A stretch of DNA of 64,000 nucleotides from Lutjanus erythropterus. Lineage: Eukaryota > Chordata > Actinopteri > Lutjaniformes > Lutjanidae. A program made the position numbers and the translations under genes. The DNA is taken from NCBI GenBank assembly GCA_020091685.1, contig CM034603.1, positions 32,101,696-32,165,695 on the forward strand, in the 5' to 3' direction. This document shows positions 1-13,519 of the stretch, piece after piece; positions within the stretch are counted from its first letter, which is position 1; each line of letters begins with the position of its first letter. The notes beneath the pieces are model-generated. The model was not told where the DNA came from, did not search any database, and saw nothing but the letters and a program-made list of their open reading frames with translations.

Positions 1-3000
1 TGGGAAGCTGCTGTAAAGCAACAGGTTCCAATTTTTGAGCTAATAAATTACGAGATATCTGATAAGCGCATGCATCGACTTGTTAACTCGCAGATTCTGC
101 ATTTTAGGTTGTGTTGGAGGCATTTCCAACACTAGTATCTAGGAGAGGGGAAAAAACAATTCTCAGATGCATTCAGATGCTCTCTTGAGAGTTTATGAAT
201 CGGTGCAGACAGTAATTGGACATTTAAAACCCTACACTCAACATTATGATCGCCTGTAACAATTTTGTAAGACCGGGCTACGTGTTCATCAATTTTGTCG
301 ATGTGTGTCGAGGTTATGGTCTAAAATAGGCTGCTTTTTTAAATTTTGGTTAGGATGCCTAAGCATGAGCAACTGCAGATGGGTCTAATCTGACCGGCAC
401 CCCCCTGGTTTAAAGGCTAACGTATAGAAGCATTTTGTTGTCTCTGAAACTGAAGAGAAAAGGGACCTGGACAAGAGGGGGTTGAGTGCGGGTCTACCTC
501 TTGGCCCGTGAGTTGTGACATGCTTAATCTTTTTATCTAACTCTCAGCAAAACAGCGAAAAAGTTCATCTCCCCAAATCTTTGGTGCATAAAGTGAGATA
601 AAGTGAGAGGGTTCCTCTTTTCTGCTTATGTCAGTATGAACCCACCCTTAATAACAGGTGTCTGTGTCCAAGCTTAATTCACAGAAAGTGTTCTGTCAAT
701 CTGCGTCTGACTGAGTCAAGACACGCGAGTCTAGAAGATCCATTGAGGAGAGACAGGTCATCTAAATCTCTTCTCGATTCTATCCGTCTTTTCCCTCCGT
801 CCCGCAGCCCCCCCCCCCTTCTACCTCTCTACGAATTTCAAACTTAAAATGGGAGAAGCGTTAAGGCGTCCATCCAATACTGCAGGGTCAGAGTTTTCGC
901 TGTGCGGCGTTCGGTATTCATCCGGACTTTGATGGATTTCCACTGAGGCAGCTGAGCCCGGCCAACAGCGCTGACAGGCAGCGGGAGCCGGGAGACGGAG
1001 AAGAGAGCGGCAGATAGATAGATGGCACTTCACATCTGCTGGAGGTTCAACGGAGTCAAGGGTCTCTCCTAAATCTAGTTGAGGAGGAACATCTTTCAGG
1101 CCTCAGGGACCACCCCGCAAACCTCCTCCTCTTTTCACGGAGAACAAACGGGGTGAGCAGGGTGGAGGTTTTCGAGAACATTTGTCACAAAGAGAATTTT
1201 GGCTGCTACTCTTCTTATTGCAAAGAGAAAAAAAAGTCAAGTTTTTTTCCCCCCTTTTTTAACGCCAACTGGCACCAACTGCATCCCTCTTTATGTCCAT
1301 CTCTCCGTCTTTCTCTCTCTCAGCGTCCCTTCTCTTCTCTTTGAATTATGGGTCTGTTTGTTATACAATTAGCCTGCTGGGATAGGCTTCATAAATAAAA
1401 CTGAGGGAGCACATCAGTGAGTCGCTCTCCCTTTTCTCTATTGGTCTCTGTCCATCTGCGTATGTGTGTGTGTGTGTGAGTGAGCGAACATGTTGTGTGT
1501 CTGTTGTCTATCTGACTGAATGGGGAGAGTGAGGAGGCCATGTTGTAAAAGTGTCTCCACCGTGTCTGTTGTCCCCCAGCCACCCCACTTTTCTCACACG
1601 AACACGCACATTTAGTAGTCCTCACTATCACAACACTCACGTCCAAACATTTACACGTCATCCACGCCACATGTATGTTGGTGAGAGAGGTGTGAACAGC
1701 TTGCATATTTGTTACCGTAAAGTTCAGGCCAGATTTGTAAGTGATAGAAAGACATTTTTGTCCAGATGGCTGTTGTTATGTCAGCACACCTCACACTGAG
1801 ACCTGCAAACTTCTACTAATAATCAGTGCAGGAATTAAAAAACTGTTTACATCTTGGTTTCATTAAAAGAGATCACATAAACTGCTTAGACTGAAGATAC
1901 TTCAGTTTCATGACATGATATATTCACACCCACTATAATAATATAATGTGATTACTCTCAGTTATTGGGGGTTACTTTCCAAAAGAAGCTCCGACTCTAG
2001 AGCCTCTAGAGAAAACATCTTCCTGGTTTTTGACTAAAAAATTTATGCTACAACCTTCACAGATGAATATTTTAAAGGAAGTTTGAGAAATAGGCATATT
2101 TGCATTCTTGCAAAAGAGTTAGTTGAGCAGGTTGATGCAGTTTTCATGACTTAAAAATCTGGATGCAGCCAGGAAACAGTTAGTATAGCTTAGCATAAAG
2201 ACTGTAAATAGGGAAACAGCTAGCCTGGGCCCGTCCAAAGTCAACAAAATCCACCTACTAGTCAACACATTACATGTCTTTGTTCAATCGATATTACAAT
2301 GCAGTGTAAATATGCCATATTACGGTTTTGCGGAGGTGCGTTGGAGTCTTTCTTGGGTACAGTAAATGTCTCTGGAGTCTTGTCATCATTGTGAGGTTGC
2401 CAGGCAACCCAAGGAGCATCCATGAGATAACATAAGTGACTCCTTAGCATAAGGTAATTAGTGAGCTTCAGAGGTGCTGGTAGGTGGATTCTGTTGCCTA
2501 TAGCCAGACCTATTTCCACAGCACTGTGTCAGCGCTGGAGAAAGGTCTGGCTCCACACATAATCATTCTGCTATGGGGGGAAAAAAATCACTTTCGTTTG
2601 TTTGTATTTCTTTAAACTAACACAGTCGTCTCAGGCAAAGCAAAGCTCAGGATGCAGCAACGGCACCCCTGCAAAACAGTGTCGGGGGATGGAACACTTT
2701 CAGCCTCAAAATGGCAGTAATAAGCTAACAATCCAGCCTACACCAGCCAGCATAACTTGCCTTGATTTGATTTGATTCATATACATGTGTATTTGAGTTG
2801 TATGTTGAAAAATTACTCAAATAAACTAAACTTAAAAAATAAAATTCGGAGAGGTGATGGCTAAAATCCCCGCAAAAGAAACAGTAACAGCTGCTAGCTT
2901 GTTTATGTTTGTCCATTAGTGACCCAGGTGTTAACTTGCCATTTTCAGCATGCAGGTTTCTAGCTTGGAGTTTGATGTTTACCATAGTGGCAATTTTGAA

Positions 3001-3958
3001 AATGACAATACACAAATAGAAGACGCTGCCTGAAATAAGCAGCCAATGGCAGGCTTATATCCACAGTGCACATCTGGTGAGTCACACTACCTTTGGACAG
3101 AAGCAGCCTAGCCGTTTCCCGCTGTTTGCAGTATTTGCGCTACGCTAAGCTAACAATTTTAAGGCTCAAAACATTCAACTGACAGATATGATGACAGTGG
3201 TACCAATCTTCTCATGTAAGTCTTGGCCAGAAAGTGAATAAGTGTATTTCCCAATATGTTGAACTGAGTTTTATGCTGCCAAATGCTGATTCCCTGCAAA
3301 TATTGTACCTGGAAAAAGAGGCTGTGCTTGGAATAATGGGATTCTCAGCTGAGTGGTTAACCCAAAATCCAGTGAACATATTCCAAAAAATTAAAAAGGT
3401 AGAACGTCAAAGAGGACAAAATACTCACATTTCACTTATTTATATGGATCAAATTGACAAACACTACCCACTTAAAGTGAAACGTGAGCACCCCCCCCCC
3501 TTTTTTTTTCTGGAATATGCTCCCCACAAATGTCTTTTCCTATTATACACAAAAGCATAAAAAATATGTAGCTAGCCAAAGTATGAAATGTCTGATACAA
3601 CTCACTATAATTCTGTGAAAGATGGAAAAATATCCACACTCATTCATTTGTTGTGGAACATACTGCACGCTTAAACTCTGACAATTCTAAACAAAATCCT
3701 TAAAAATAATTAAAACAATCCACAACAGGTGTTAATTACTACGCAAACCAAGTCTCTGCCACTATTTTGCATCATTAGCAAATGGCTTGTTAACTGGAGT
3801 ACTAATGTTTGTTACTCATAGAGACATGGGACACAGAAGTGGCAACACAAGGGGAGCTGGGAGCGTATAGAGTCCAATACGGATGAGTCAGAGCGTCACG
3901 AAAAACAAACAACAACATGTGACGGTACAGTAGCTCTGCTGCACCCAGCGTCACTTAC
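1..3958. other. EPHA4 intron (downstream of last visible exon); no other gene recognised
   Basis: This stretch follows the splice donor at 3958 on the minus strand, so it should be EPHA4 intron. It holds a long foldback repeat (about 2074-3265) and a moderately GC-rich patch at about 780-1150 with pyrimidine runs. No cysteine-rich, fibronectin III or kinase exon was recognised on the minus strand. Confidence 0.6.
2074..3265. repeat. Long foldback (inverted-terminal-repeat) element inside EPHA4 intron
   Basis: The segment about 2074-2250 and the reverse complement of about 3086-3265 are imperfect copies of each other. Shared landmarks are AGCTTAGC, GGGAAAC(A/G)GCTAG and TGTCCAAAG, in the same order. 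The arms are about 170 bp and enclose about 830 bp. Long-armed repeats of this kind are typical non-autonomous DNA transposons of fish. No transposase is present. Ends are approximate. Confidence 0.65.
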
Positions 3959-6900
3959 CTTTACACGAGCCACTCTTCTCTTGATATCCCGGGTTGCAGA
4001 GACATCCACCAATAGGAACCAACCACTCTCCGTCAGCACCGCAGTACATCTTAGGCTCCTCTCTCTCCTCTGATTGGTTGACACAAGACCCCCTGACCTC
4101 CACCAAAGAAGACGTGTCGGCCCCGGTGACGGTGTCAGGAAAGGTTGCCAGGTTGCGGACGGTGAGCGGGCAGGTTTTATAGAAAACTCTGACGGAAACC
4201 AAAGCGATGCAGGCGCCGACATCCTGAAAGGCCAGGTAGAAACCCTTCCGGGTCGTGACCTTTACGTCTCGCACCTCGGTGTTCAGTTTCATGATGCGGT
4301 CGCCAACATCCACCTGGATGGAAAGACAATGGAGACAAATGAAATCTGCAGTAAAGTGTGCTGGCCCTTATTAATTCAATTTGCTTGTTCAACCTAAAGT
4401 GGGAGTTGCTATTGAACCATGGCTGATCTTCACATTTTCAGCATTTGGCTCTCATCCAGATCGACTTCTATTGATTCCAAAGGTAAAACAAGCTGCATTG
4501 CCTACAATGCTAAAACCAGAAGTAATTTTAGTAAAGACTAAGCAGAAGCACTCCTGCCAACCTTCCTGGGACAGCAGAATGGACATCCACGATAAAAGTG
4601 CTAGTAAAACAAATAAAAAATCAGAGCTAAGTGCCGCAGGGGGTTTTATTTTCAAGATAAGAGCAAATTAAAGTGAGCGGAGGAGGAAGGATAAAGAACT
4701 CAAAGGCTGAGTCAGTTGTTTAGTGTTACCTGGGTGAAGCTCTCGTCTGCTGCCACCGTGTCCACCTTAATGAAGCTGCTCTCTTTGATGTAGCTCTCTC
4801 TGTCTTCGTTTGATTCGTGGTAGTACAGATTGAATGTCTCCTACAAGACAAAAGGGGGCAGGAAAAAAAAGTCAGACTGAGGCGTCTATTTATCATCATC
4901 AGCGTTCATCTTTTCTCTTAATATGATAATGAGTCAAAGGGGGGTTTGTGCTTGAATAACCAGCAGCTGTAATACATAATAAAGCTCCATTAGCAGCAGT
5001 CTGTCCATTAACTCATTAGCATAAAAGTTAACATGTTCAAAGTCCTTGTTGTCAACTAATTTCAATTGCGTCCAACCTATACAACGACCATCATGCTCTG
5101 TCAAGACATCGTGAGTATGTTTTCTTGTACCTTGCAGGTGCCGGTGACCCCTGGCAGGCTGTTACAGTCTCTCAGGGTGAACTTGACTTCAACGTAGACC
5201 CGCTGAGCTCCAGACCGAGGGATCCAGTCTGTCCTCAACCAGTTGTTTTGATTGGGTTCCAAGACATTGCACACCTGGTACGTTCTGATGGGGATGTTCT
5301 TCTCATCCATAATGCTCACCTCTTCCCACTGCAAACAAACACACGTGCAACTTCTATTAATACACCTGAGAGAGCGTCCTCTGATTACAGGCCACCCGTA
5401 AGAGCTCTGCAGGTACTTTTCTACACCTCATGTGGGACCGTCCGCTGGGTTCCACATTTTGGACTGACGTGGTTGGAACAGTTGAGGAGTGGTTGGATCT
5501 GCTCTCGTCGAGGACGTGTTTTTGTCTTGTTGGAGACGTGCAAAGGCACAGTTTGGTTAGCTCTTGCAGGCTTCCTAAATGCCGCCAGGACTGTACTACA
5601 GAACTAAGGACTGGATCGAGCTCATGACGGCTGCAGCCTCATATGAGTTAACGCTGGCCAGAGAAAGATTCTGTGTCGAAATTTACTGAAATGTGGGGTA
5701 TGTTTGGTACAATAATGGTGCAGGATGTTTGAGAAAAAAAATAAAAGCTCAAAAAATAACAGAAAAAGACCACCACTTTAAAATATATACCATAAATACT
5801 TCCAGGCACCCCCTTGTTTCAGCTCATGCCAACAGTATGAAAATCAATTTGTAGATTTTTTGAAACATCATCAAAAAAGATGCCCCATCAAAGTGATCAT
5901 TAATCAATGAACATTGATTGTTAATTAACTAACTTTGTAACTTTGACACCCAAAATTTAATAATTAGCTCCCAAGCAGCATTGCATTTACATGATGTTGT
6001 CAGAAAATGAAATACACAATATACACAGATGCTGTGGAAAGGATAAAGTGACTGTGGAAGATTCTTGCATGAGTCTCATTTCCAGGACACCAAATACCTA
6101 CATTTTGTGTTGAGAAAATAAGAAGGTATGGGCGGTTGTAGGCCCCGCCACACACTTCTGGTTGGTCTTACATGATGATTGAGAGGGATTATTTTTGTAC
6201 GAGTCCAGGCATTGTTTTTTGGGAAAATCCTGCATAGTTCGCATTTAACTTTCGGATGTCAGAAGTTTTCAAGCGTGCTTGAAAGCACCCACAAGTAAGG
6301 GTTTCCTAACAATCGGCTAGGGCAGCTACAATGATGACATCACTTTAACAAAAATAAATGAGACTAAATGTTTACTGTTGTGATTACAGGAAGGTCAAAG
6401 TCTCTGAAAGCTGATTCTTTTTTTTACTTTACTGGTACGAACTGAAACAAATGGTGTAAACGAAAGTTCAACTCCAAACTTCACCAGACTCAGAATAGTA
6501 GACACAAACTTTAACACAGATGCACTGACCAGAAAAACATGCTGACTGTGGAGAACTTATCTTGAATCTCTATCCACCTGAGGAAAATTTTTATCCACAT
6601 AAATACAGAAGAATCCAGATGAGATGCACTTCAGATGCCGGGGGACCTGTTTCTCGTCTAATTCGGTGCTGTCATTTGAAAGCTCACAGGCTAACATTCA
6701 TTCTTGCATCAATATTCTGCAGTGGACAGTGGTTCAGATTTGTTGCGACTCCAAGGTTTTTACAGGCACATTTCCATACAAGTGAAGCAGGCTCAACCTT
6801 CACTGCACCATCCATCTCAATAGAGCCGACTATTTGCCTTGTACTGTGACCCTTCAAATGACCGCTGAGCCTCCCAACTCCAAATTGGCTTTTTATTGCC

Positions 6901-6995
6901 ACTGAATAATAATCTGCTCTAGTGAGAGCTGTATACACACTAAATGCGCCGTGTCGAAAGAGAGAAAAAGAGAGGGAGAGTCAGAGAATGTCAGA

Positions 6996-7040
<45 letters not shown>

Positions 7041-8114
7041 TGTGTGTGTGTGCGTGTGTTGGGGGGTGTTCCTGTGTGTGTCTAATTGAGCTAGATCGAT
7101 TATGTCATCAGGGCCGATCTTATTGGCCAATGTTGGCCTATTACAGATATATTGATAAATAAATACTGGTGTATACGTTGGCAGATGTGGAAAAAAAGAA
7201 ACTGTGGTGCAGTAAATGTTTCACAGGCTTCATTTTCATTTTCATTTTCATTTTCAGGAACAACTACAACCATAGGCACAGGCACTAGGAAAATAACATA
7301 TGTTTACTAATATATAAGATAATAATAAATAAGATTTTAAAAAGTACATGCATTAAACTGTAACATTTGCAACTTACAAAAAGCTTAATGTGATCATTTT
7401 TCTATTATTCTCAAATATCAACATCAGCTGGGTTGAAGTATCGATACTTGACACCATAAAGCATCAACCAAAATAATTTAGTGGCAACTAGTATCAAACT
7501 CCCTCAGTCAAATAGTACCTTCATTTGACCATTTTTGTAATCAGATCTAGAAGAAAATGACTACTTGTTTGGTTTTAGCAGAGCTATATCAGTCTATATC
7601 GGTATTTTATCACAGAACATAACGCAGATTGTTTTATTTTTTTTATTTTTTAGGTTTTTTTTAGGTAGCATCTTATGCACATTTGATATTTTTTCTTAAT
7701 TCAAGTTGTTCTATTTGTGCTGTTTTATTTATAGTTATTCATGATTAATATTAAATCTACACGGGTCCTGATGTAAATTTGAATCTTTTGAACACCTGTG
7801 GCATCTGATAAAAATAAATGCATGAAATGTGGAAGATTTATTTCAGGAATTCTCCAGTTCACATGATGGGCAGCAAATGAAGAAAGGTAAAAAAGGCATT
7901 AAATTGAGAAAGCTATTGGCATCATCATCACTTTAAGGGAACTGATACTGGTACTGGTATTTTAATTTTTTTAAACGATACCAAGCCCTCATATCGGCCT
8001 CAAAAATCCAGCATCAGTCCGACTCCTCTACGTACAGTATGTGAAAAAAACAGCTTGTACGCATGAGCAAGAGTGTGAGCACATGACTGTGTCTCTGTGT
8101 GTGTTGTTGTATGT

Positions 8115-8168
<54 letters not shown>

Positions 8169-8318
8169 GGCAGGGCATGTATGTATTCGGGGAGAGAGCT
8201 GTCATGGGGTATGATGCCTCCTTGTCTGGTCTCTTTTGGAGTCTTTGTCAGCAGACAGAAATCACAGCTGTCAGAAGAAAAAAAGCATTGCACTTGCCCC
8301 AACTATACAGAGATAGTG

Positions 8319-8349
<31 letters not shown>

Positions 8350-8844
8350 GCTGATGCGGAAGGTGGGGGGTGCCTGTAATCAAAAGCTCAGTGCGTGCAG
8401 ACCAGGACCCCGTCAATCAAGCAGCATGCGAGAGAATGAGAGCATGGTGACTAAAGAAATACGAGTCAAGTTCACCAATAACTCTTAAACCAACAAAGAG
8501 GTGAGACAGAGACACTGGGCAAAATGGAGAAAAAAAGAGGAGGAAGAGGAAGGGCATTACACTGTAGATGGCAGATCACAATGTACCAACGACAAAAAGT
8601 ACAAAAGGATGAAGAGGACATGATATAAAATAGATATTTCCAAGACTCATCCTGGCAACTGCATGGTAGTAAAAATCCCTTAAAAAATGACACCCACCAC
8701 CAAGCTGGTTTATGCCTTCTCGCGTGCCAAACACGACGCCAGCAATCTCATATTAGCACTTAGGCTTGGTGAACAACAGCACATTTCAGAATCTGTGGGA
8801 CGATTCTTTACAGTTTCCAGACCAAGTGGTGTGTGCAATTGTGT

Positions 8845-8884
<40 letters not shown>

Positions 8885-10914
8885 GTGAGATGGAGTGAGT
8901 GTGTTTTTTCCAAAAGAGAACAGGTTGTAAACAGTGTATCTGTAAAAGAAAAATAAATAAATAAAGGTGAAGATGAAGAAGAAGAAGAAGAAGAGCTCCC
9001 ACTCACCCCTCCCTCTGAAGGACTGGCTGCCCATTTCAGCTCTCCTGGCACTGTCCTGGTATCCAGCAGGGTCACTGAAATGCACACAGACATGCAGGTG
9101 GTTTAAGGGCAAACAGCCTACACTGCTTCAATTAGACAAATAAATTAATTAAATCTTTACTGGTGAAAAATTAGTTTGATTTATGTTCTTGAAAGACTTA
9201 ATTAGTGCCCAACCGATACTGATATTAGGGAGTAAACCAAATCTGATGTTGCTATATTGGCCGATATCACAAGACATTCACAGTCGGTCACAAGAAGCCT
9301 GCAGGAAGCACTTGGCAGCTGGTTTGTGTTTTTGTGAGGCCAACTCTGCCAGGCCTGCAGCACGCTTGAATTTGGTGAGGATTGGTTGGTTCTGGCTATC
9401 TAGTTCTCCTCTTTGCCCTGCTTCTCTGGCGTGGATTCTGCTTTGTTGATGTAGCTCGACACGTGGGACCAGTTCTGGAGGTAAACACTAACTTCGATGA
9501 CATTCAGACACATGTTAATGCCCAACCGATACCGATGTTAGGGAGCAAACTAAATCTGATGTCGCCATATCGGCCGATATTGTGATGATCCCTCAAATGT
9601 GATTATCACACAAAGACAAAATATGCAACGGATGCAGGATATTTTACAGTTTAACAATAAACTCTACTGTCTGAACTGACAAACTAAATCAGAATTTTTT
9701 GAAAAAGGTAAAATGTGTGAGAAAACAGATTTATAATTAAGTACTGTACTGCTCCTAAGATGCCTTGGCCTAAAGATCTTGATCTTCAGATGAAAGAAAA
9801 TATATTTGTTTGACACAGACCCCAACACGTCGTGATTAATTTTGTTTTTAAGTAGAAATGAAAATTCTAATGAAATGATCACTCCTGCTAACCATATCGC
9901 ATATCACGATCGCAATTTTAGTCAAAATAATCATAACAAAACATTATAATTGATTAGTTGTTAGGTCCATAAAATGTCAGAAAATGGTGAAAAATGTTGA
10001 TGGCTGTTTCCAGAACCCTAAGGTATTCAGTTTATTGTCACAGAGGACTAAAGAAACCAGAAATATTCACATTTGAGAAGCTGATTAGAATATAATGAAT
10101 AGAAATATGTATAATATATATCAAATATACATTAAATGCTGTCCATAAAACTAAAGAATTAAAAGAAAGCAATCTGCATTATGTGAAAAAAAGCAGATAC
10201 AAATAGAGGTCGACAGGCCAATATCGGGTCAATAATATTGGCCAACCAATATATCGGTCGGGCTCTGGACTTGAGCACAAGATCACCACTAAATAAATGA
10301 CTACTGAGCTTGAATCAAATCAGCAGAACATTTAAATCTCACTTGACTTGTTGTAGTATTTAACTAATTTTAGTAATGATTGTCATTTCCATGACATTAT
10401 ATCAGCTAAATACTTAGAAAAGATAAAATTTCAAATTCTAGCATTGATTTAATAGAGTCAAACCTCAGAAAGAAAAAAACAGTATAAGTTTAACTGTTTA
10501 TGTTAAAACACAAATCGTTCCCACTCAACTGTGCACTACAGTGGACATATCATGGAGAAATATCCAAGAAACAAAAGACTTTCGGAACAGCACTGGAAAG
10601 AGAGAACACGCAACTCCTTGGGGGCACAACTCCGCGAGAAACCGGGAGAAATCACAGCAGTGAAATTTCCCCCCCAAAATCCAACTTTCTGGCTGCTCAA
10701 GTTTCATGCATATTCTCGCTGCTCCTTCGCCATCCTTCCCTCGGACGCGCACGGAGCGCACGCAGCGGTGTCTCCCAGCGTGAAAAAACCACGAACGTGT
10801 CGATTCCCCTCCGCACTCACCTTCGTTGGGCGGATAAATCCTCGTCCTCGAACTTGAAACAAGTGTAATTATCCAGATGAAGGTGGAAAATATTCGCCGT
10901 ACGTTCGCAGCCAT
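3959..10914 (-). CDS. epha4: EPHA4-type Eph receptor tyrosine kinase, 5' part (exons for signal peptide and ephrin-binding domain)
   Basis: Eph receptors are membrane tyrosine kinases that bind ephrins on neighbouring cells and control axon guidance and tissue boundaries. Five exons are visible: 10821-10914, 9007-9074, 5131-5328, 4730-4840 and 3959-4313, all with GT-AG borders. They join in one frame (phases 1, 0, 0, 0, 1) and give about 275 residues. Residues 1 to about 22 form a hydrophobic signal peptide. The ephrin-binding domain follows, with the family motifs [51 protein letters not shown] and CPLTVRNLA. The start of the cysteine-rich region includes [16 protein letters not shown]. Residue choices such as DRIMKLNTE and [14 protein letters not shown] match EPHA4 better than other EphAs. 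The start at 10914 was chosen because it gives the expected signal-peptide length; an in-frame ATG upstream (near 10978) has a better context but would add an unusual leader. The exons for the remaining ectodomain, membrane segment, kinase and SAM domains were not found between 1 and 3958 and should lie beyond the left edge. Which teleost paralogue this is cannot be told. Confidence 0.95.
5329..9006. other. EPHA4 intron 2, with four TG microsatellites
   Basis: This intron joins the exons at 9007-9074 and 5131-5328. It contains TG runs at about 6997-7060, 8121-8167, 8322-8349 and 8839-8882, a CATTTT hexamer run at about 7230-7256, a GAA run near 8976-8994, and AT-rich repeat sequence between about 7100 and 8030. 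Reading frames here made of Thr-His or Cys-Val runs are microsatellite translations, not genes. Confidence 0.75.
9205..9590. repeat. Two direct copies of a repeat with CCGATAC/CGGCCGATAT motifs in EPHA4 intron 1
   Basis: About 60 bp beginning with CCCAACCGATAC and ending with GGCCGATAT occurs at about 9208-9270 and again at about 9521-9584, with some 314 bp between starts. Related ATCGGCC-type sequence also occurs near 7105, 7990 and 10210. These look like fragments of a dispersed repeat family in the EPHA4 introns. No coding potential was seen. Confidence 0.55.
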
Positions 10915-11100
10915 GTGAAAGCGTGTGTGTCGTTCCCCGTTGGCCGTGCGCTGCGCTGCTGGCTGAAGCGGCTCCATCCCGGTGGGAAAAGTGTGTGTGA
11001 ATGAACCCAAGTGTGAAAGCGAGTTGGATGCAGCAGCGGAGACTGGGGCGGTCTCTCTCTTACACTCAGATGCTTCCCTTAATGGTGATTCAAATGACAT
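10500..11100 (-). promoter_or_regulatory. GC-rich 5' region of EPHA4 with likely promoter and 5' UTR
   Basis: The sequence around and upstream of the EPHA4 first exon is clearly richer in G+C and in CpG than the surrounding DNA, especially about 10730-11050. This fits a CpG-rich, TATA-less promoter of a developmental gene. No TATA box was seen in the expected position, and the exact transcription start cannot be set from sequence alone. Confidence 0.5.
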
Positions 11101-12419
11101 GAGCCAAATGACATACAGTAGTGTGGTCCTTACCAGCGTCTGTATATCATCCCTACTGTCTATTTATCTAAAACAGACAATTAAACAAGGACCAGCCTGA
11201 AATGGATCCTGGAAATAGTGGATATTATTTTTATTTTATTTTTATTTATTTGTAGGCTCTGTGGGTTGAAACAGAGGATCCTGGGAAGTAAAAACACACT
11301 TTCCTGCTTTTGAACTGACTCTTTAAATGTCTAAAATAATATTTCTTCTTAAATTTTCTTAAACACTCACTGAACAAGCACAGATAAGGTCAGTCCCGTG
11401 AAACCACTAATCTTTAAATAATAGAGGATAAAGTTAACAAATGCACAACTCCTTTCCGCACGTCATAAGTGACATTTTAGCAGAGATAACCCTGAAGGGT
11501 GCCAGCAGGCACGGGGTCATTAAACGTCACATCATCAGCCTGTCACATGAATACCAAAACATGAATGTGTCACAATTTCCTGATAAAGGGCTGAACTGCT
11601 TGAATTTTGAGGTTGTTGGAGCCTCTTTGTCCCGAGGAGCACAACGCCGAAGAGTGTGACTACAGCGCCACCTGTTGATGGCTGCCGGGAGGAGGAGGAG
11701 GAGAAACCAAATGAATGCTCGGGGATCTTTATTAGATGGATATTTTAAGGCTAATAAGACGAGGATAAGGAGCTTCAATCATCCCCCTGCCATCTGTTAA
11801 CCACACTTTTATCATTTTCATCAATAAACCCCCACGTTTATGGACATAATAAAGAAATAGGAGCAGATTTCTTTACAAAAAGGCAGTTTTAAACAAAAAG
11901 GCACAGGATTGTGGCCTCGTGTAGAAGCGTGGTGGAGCAAACAAAGAGCCGGCTCATGACCCGTCCTCCTACACTCTCCCGTCTCTCAAAGACTCTGGCG
12001 AACAATCACTCTGCTTGAAGAAGTAAATACTTTCATTTGCATTGATCCAGAGGGGTTTTCCCCTATCTGTCATACATTTTAAGCACCAAAGGTGAAACAG
12101 AGATATGCTCCACTTTGTTTACTCTGTGCTTAACATGCAGAAAGGCAAGGTCTCATAACCTCAAAGTGTCGAATCGCAAGTGTTTGGCTGATTTCAAGAG
12201 GGCTGTATGTGTGTTCGCCTGCATTTGCATGTATGTGCTTGTGCTGGTCTCCATCCCGCTTTGTGTCTTCACAGTTGCTACGCCGAAACCATCTCGATCC
12301 CCTGTAAGGCATCATAATGGACCCAGGAAGAGCATCTGGCGCTTTGAGACGCCAAAAAACGATCTCCCCGCTTCGACATGCCACTCTTCCCCCATCCACC
12401 ATAATACCGTTTTCACGTT

Positions 12420-12620
12420 TCATTCTCCCCCAGCGACACGACAGACTGCGCAATCACAAAGGCCCAATTAGCCGAGAGGGGGATCACGATTTCGCCCGGG
12501 GACCGACGGACCAATCGCATCGGGCGGCGTGCGGCGAGGGCCTATGGGGCCGCGGCGCAGGTGGGTGGGACATGGCCGTGGGGCGGAGGTGACACAGTTG
12601 ACATGGATGGAGAACGCTCC
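12420..12620. promoter_or_regulatory. GC-rich, CpG-rich block upstream of EPHA4; possible regulatory element
   Basis: About 200 bp stands out from its AT-rich surroundings by high G+C and many CpG dinucleotides. It contains a CCAAT box in GACCAATCGC and a TAGCC/TTAG cluster just before it. It lies about 1.5 kb upstream of the EPHA4 start. It may be a distal part of the promoter or an enhancer. Function is inferred only from composition and position. Confidence 0.3.
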
Positions 12621-13519
12621 GTTGTTTCTGGTCATTTGTGTCACCGAAGTTTTGATTGATGACCGTCGGGATGTTTTTCCCACTCTCCCCTGAGATTCCC
12701 AGCTCTCTGGAGGGGGCTTCCACAACGGGCCCCCAGCTTCAAACCTCTACTTTAAGTTTGGCCCTTAGCCTTACGCTGCGGCACAAACACACATCTACAC
12801 AAACAGAAACACACACACTTACTTTTTGTTCTATTTGGGGCCCCAGATGGCCACTGCCCACACATCTGTATTGTAAAGCACTAAATATAGGGCCTGTCTG
12901 TTTTTGTTTGTATGTGCACACATACGAACCTGCACACACACAAACACACACACACACACACAGCATCTCCAAGTGTCTACTAATGATAAAGAGAACGGAA
13001 AGGACAGGAAGAAATAAGGCAAAGTACATACGAAGTAGCCAAATGTAAATGTGTGCATGTGTGCGAGAGTGTAAAGAGAAAAGCCCGAGGGACGGTAGGT
13101 GTGTGGGCGGCTGAGAGAGAGATGAACAAAAGAAGCAGAGAAGAGAGATGAGGAGCAGCGTACTGCCAGTGAGGATTTGATTGGGTGGGTGGGTGGTGGT
13201 GAAGAGGGGGGGTTGGTGGTGGTGTTGGGTGTTGAAAAAGGATCTTCCCTCAAAGCCTCGCTAAGATATTCCTGGAGCGAGTTGGGGTTTCATTTGGCTC
13301 GCAGTCCTACACACAGTGCTTATATCGCACTGGGAACTAAAACCATTTAATATTCATACGACCAGACTGGTATTCTCCGGGTTCTACGACAGATAATAGT
13401 CAGATTTTCTAAATCTGTACGGTGTGAGTGTGTGCGCTTGAACTCCCCGGGTCGACAAAGCGTCATTAGCATGTCAGAGGCGTTTCGTTAGTACCCAGTT
13501 CTCTCCATAACAGCTGCTA

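Noticed and set aside
821-1033. Minus-strand frame in a GC-rich patch, considered as the next EPHA4 exon
   Set aside because: It lacks the cysteine pattern of the Eph cysteine-rich exon and has no matching phase-1 acceptor.
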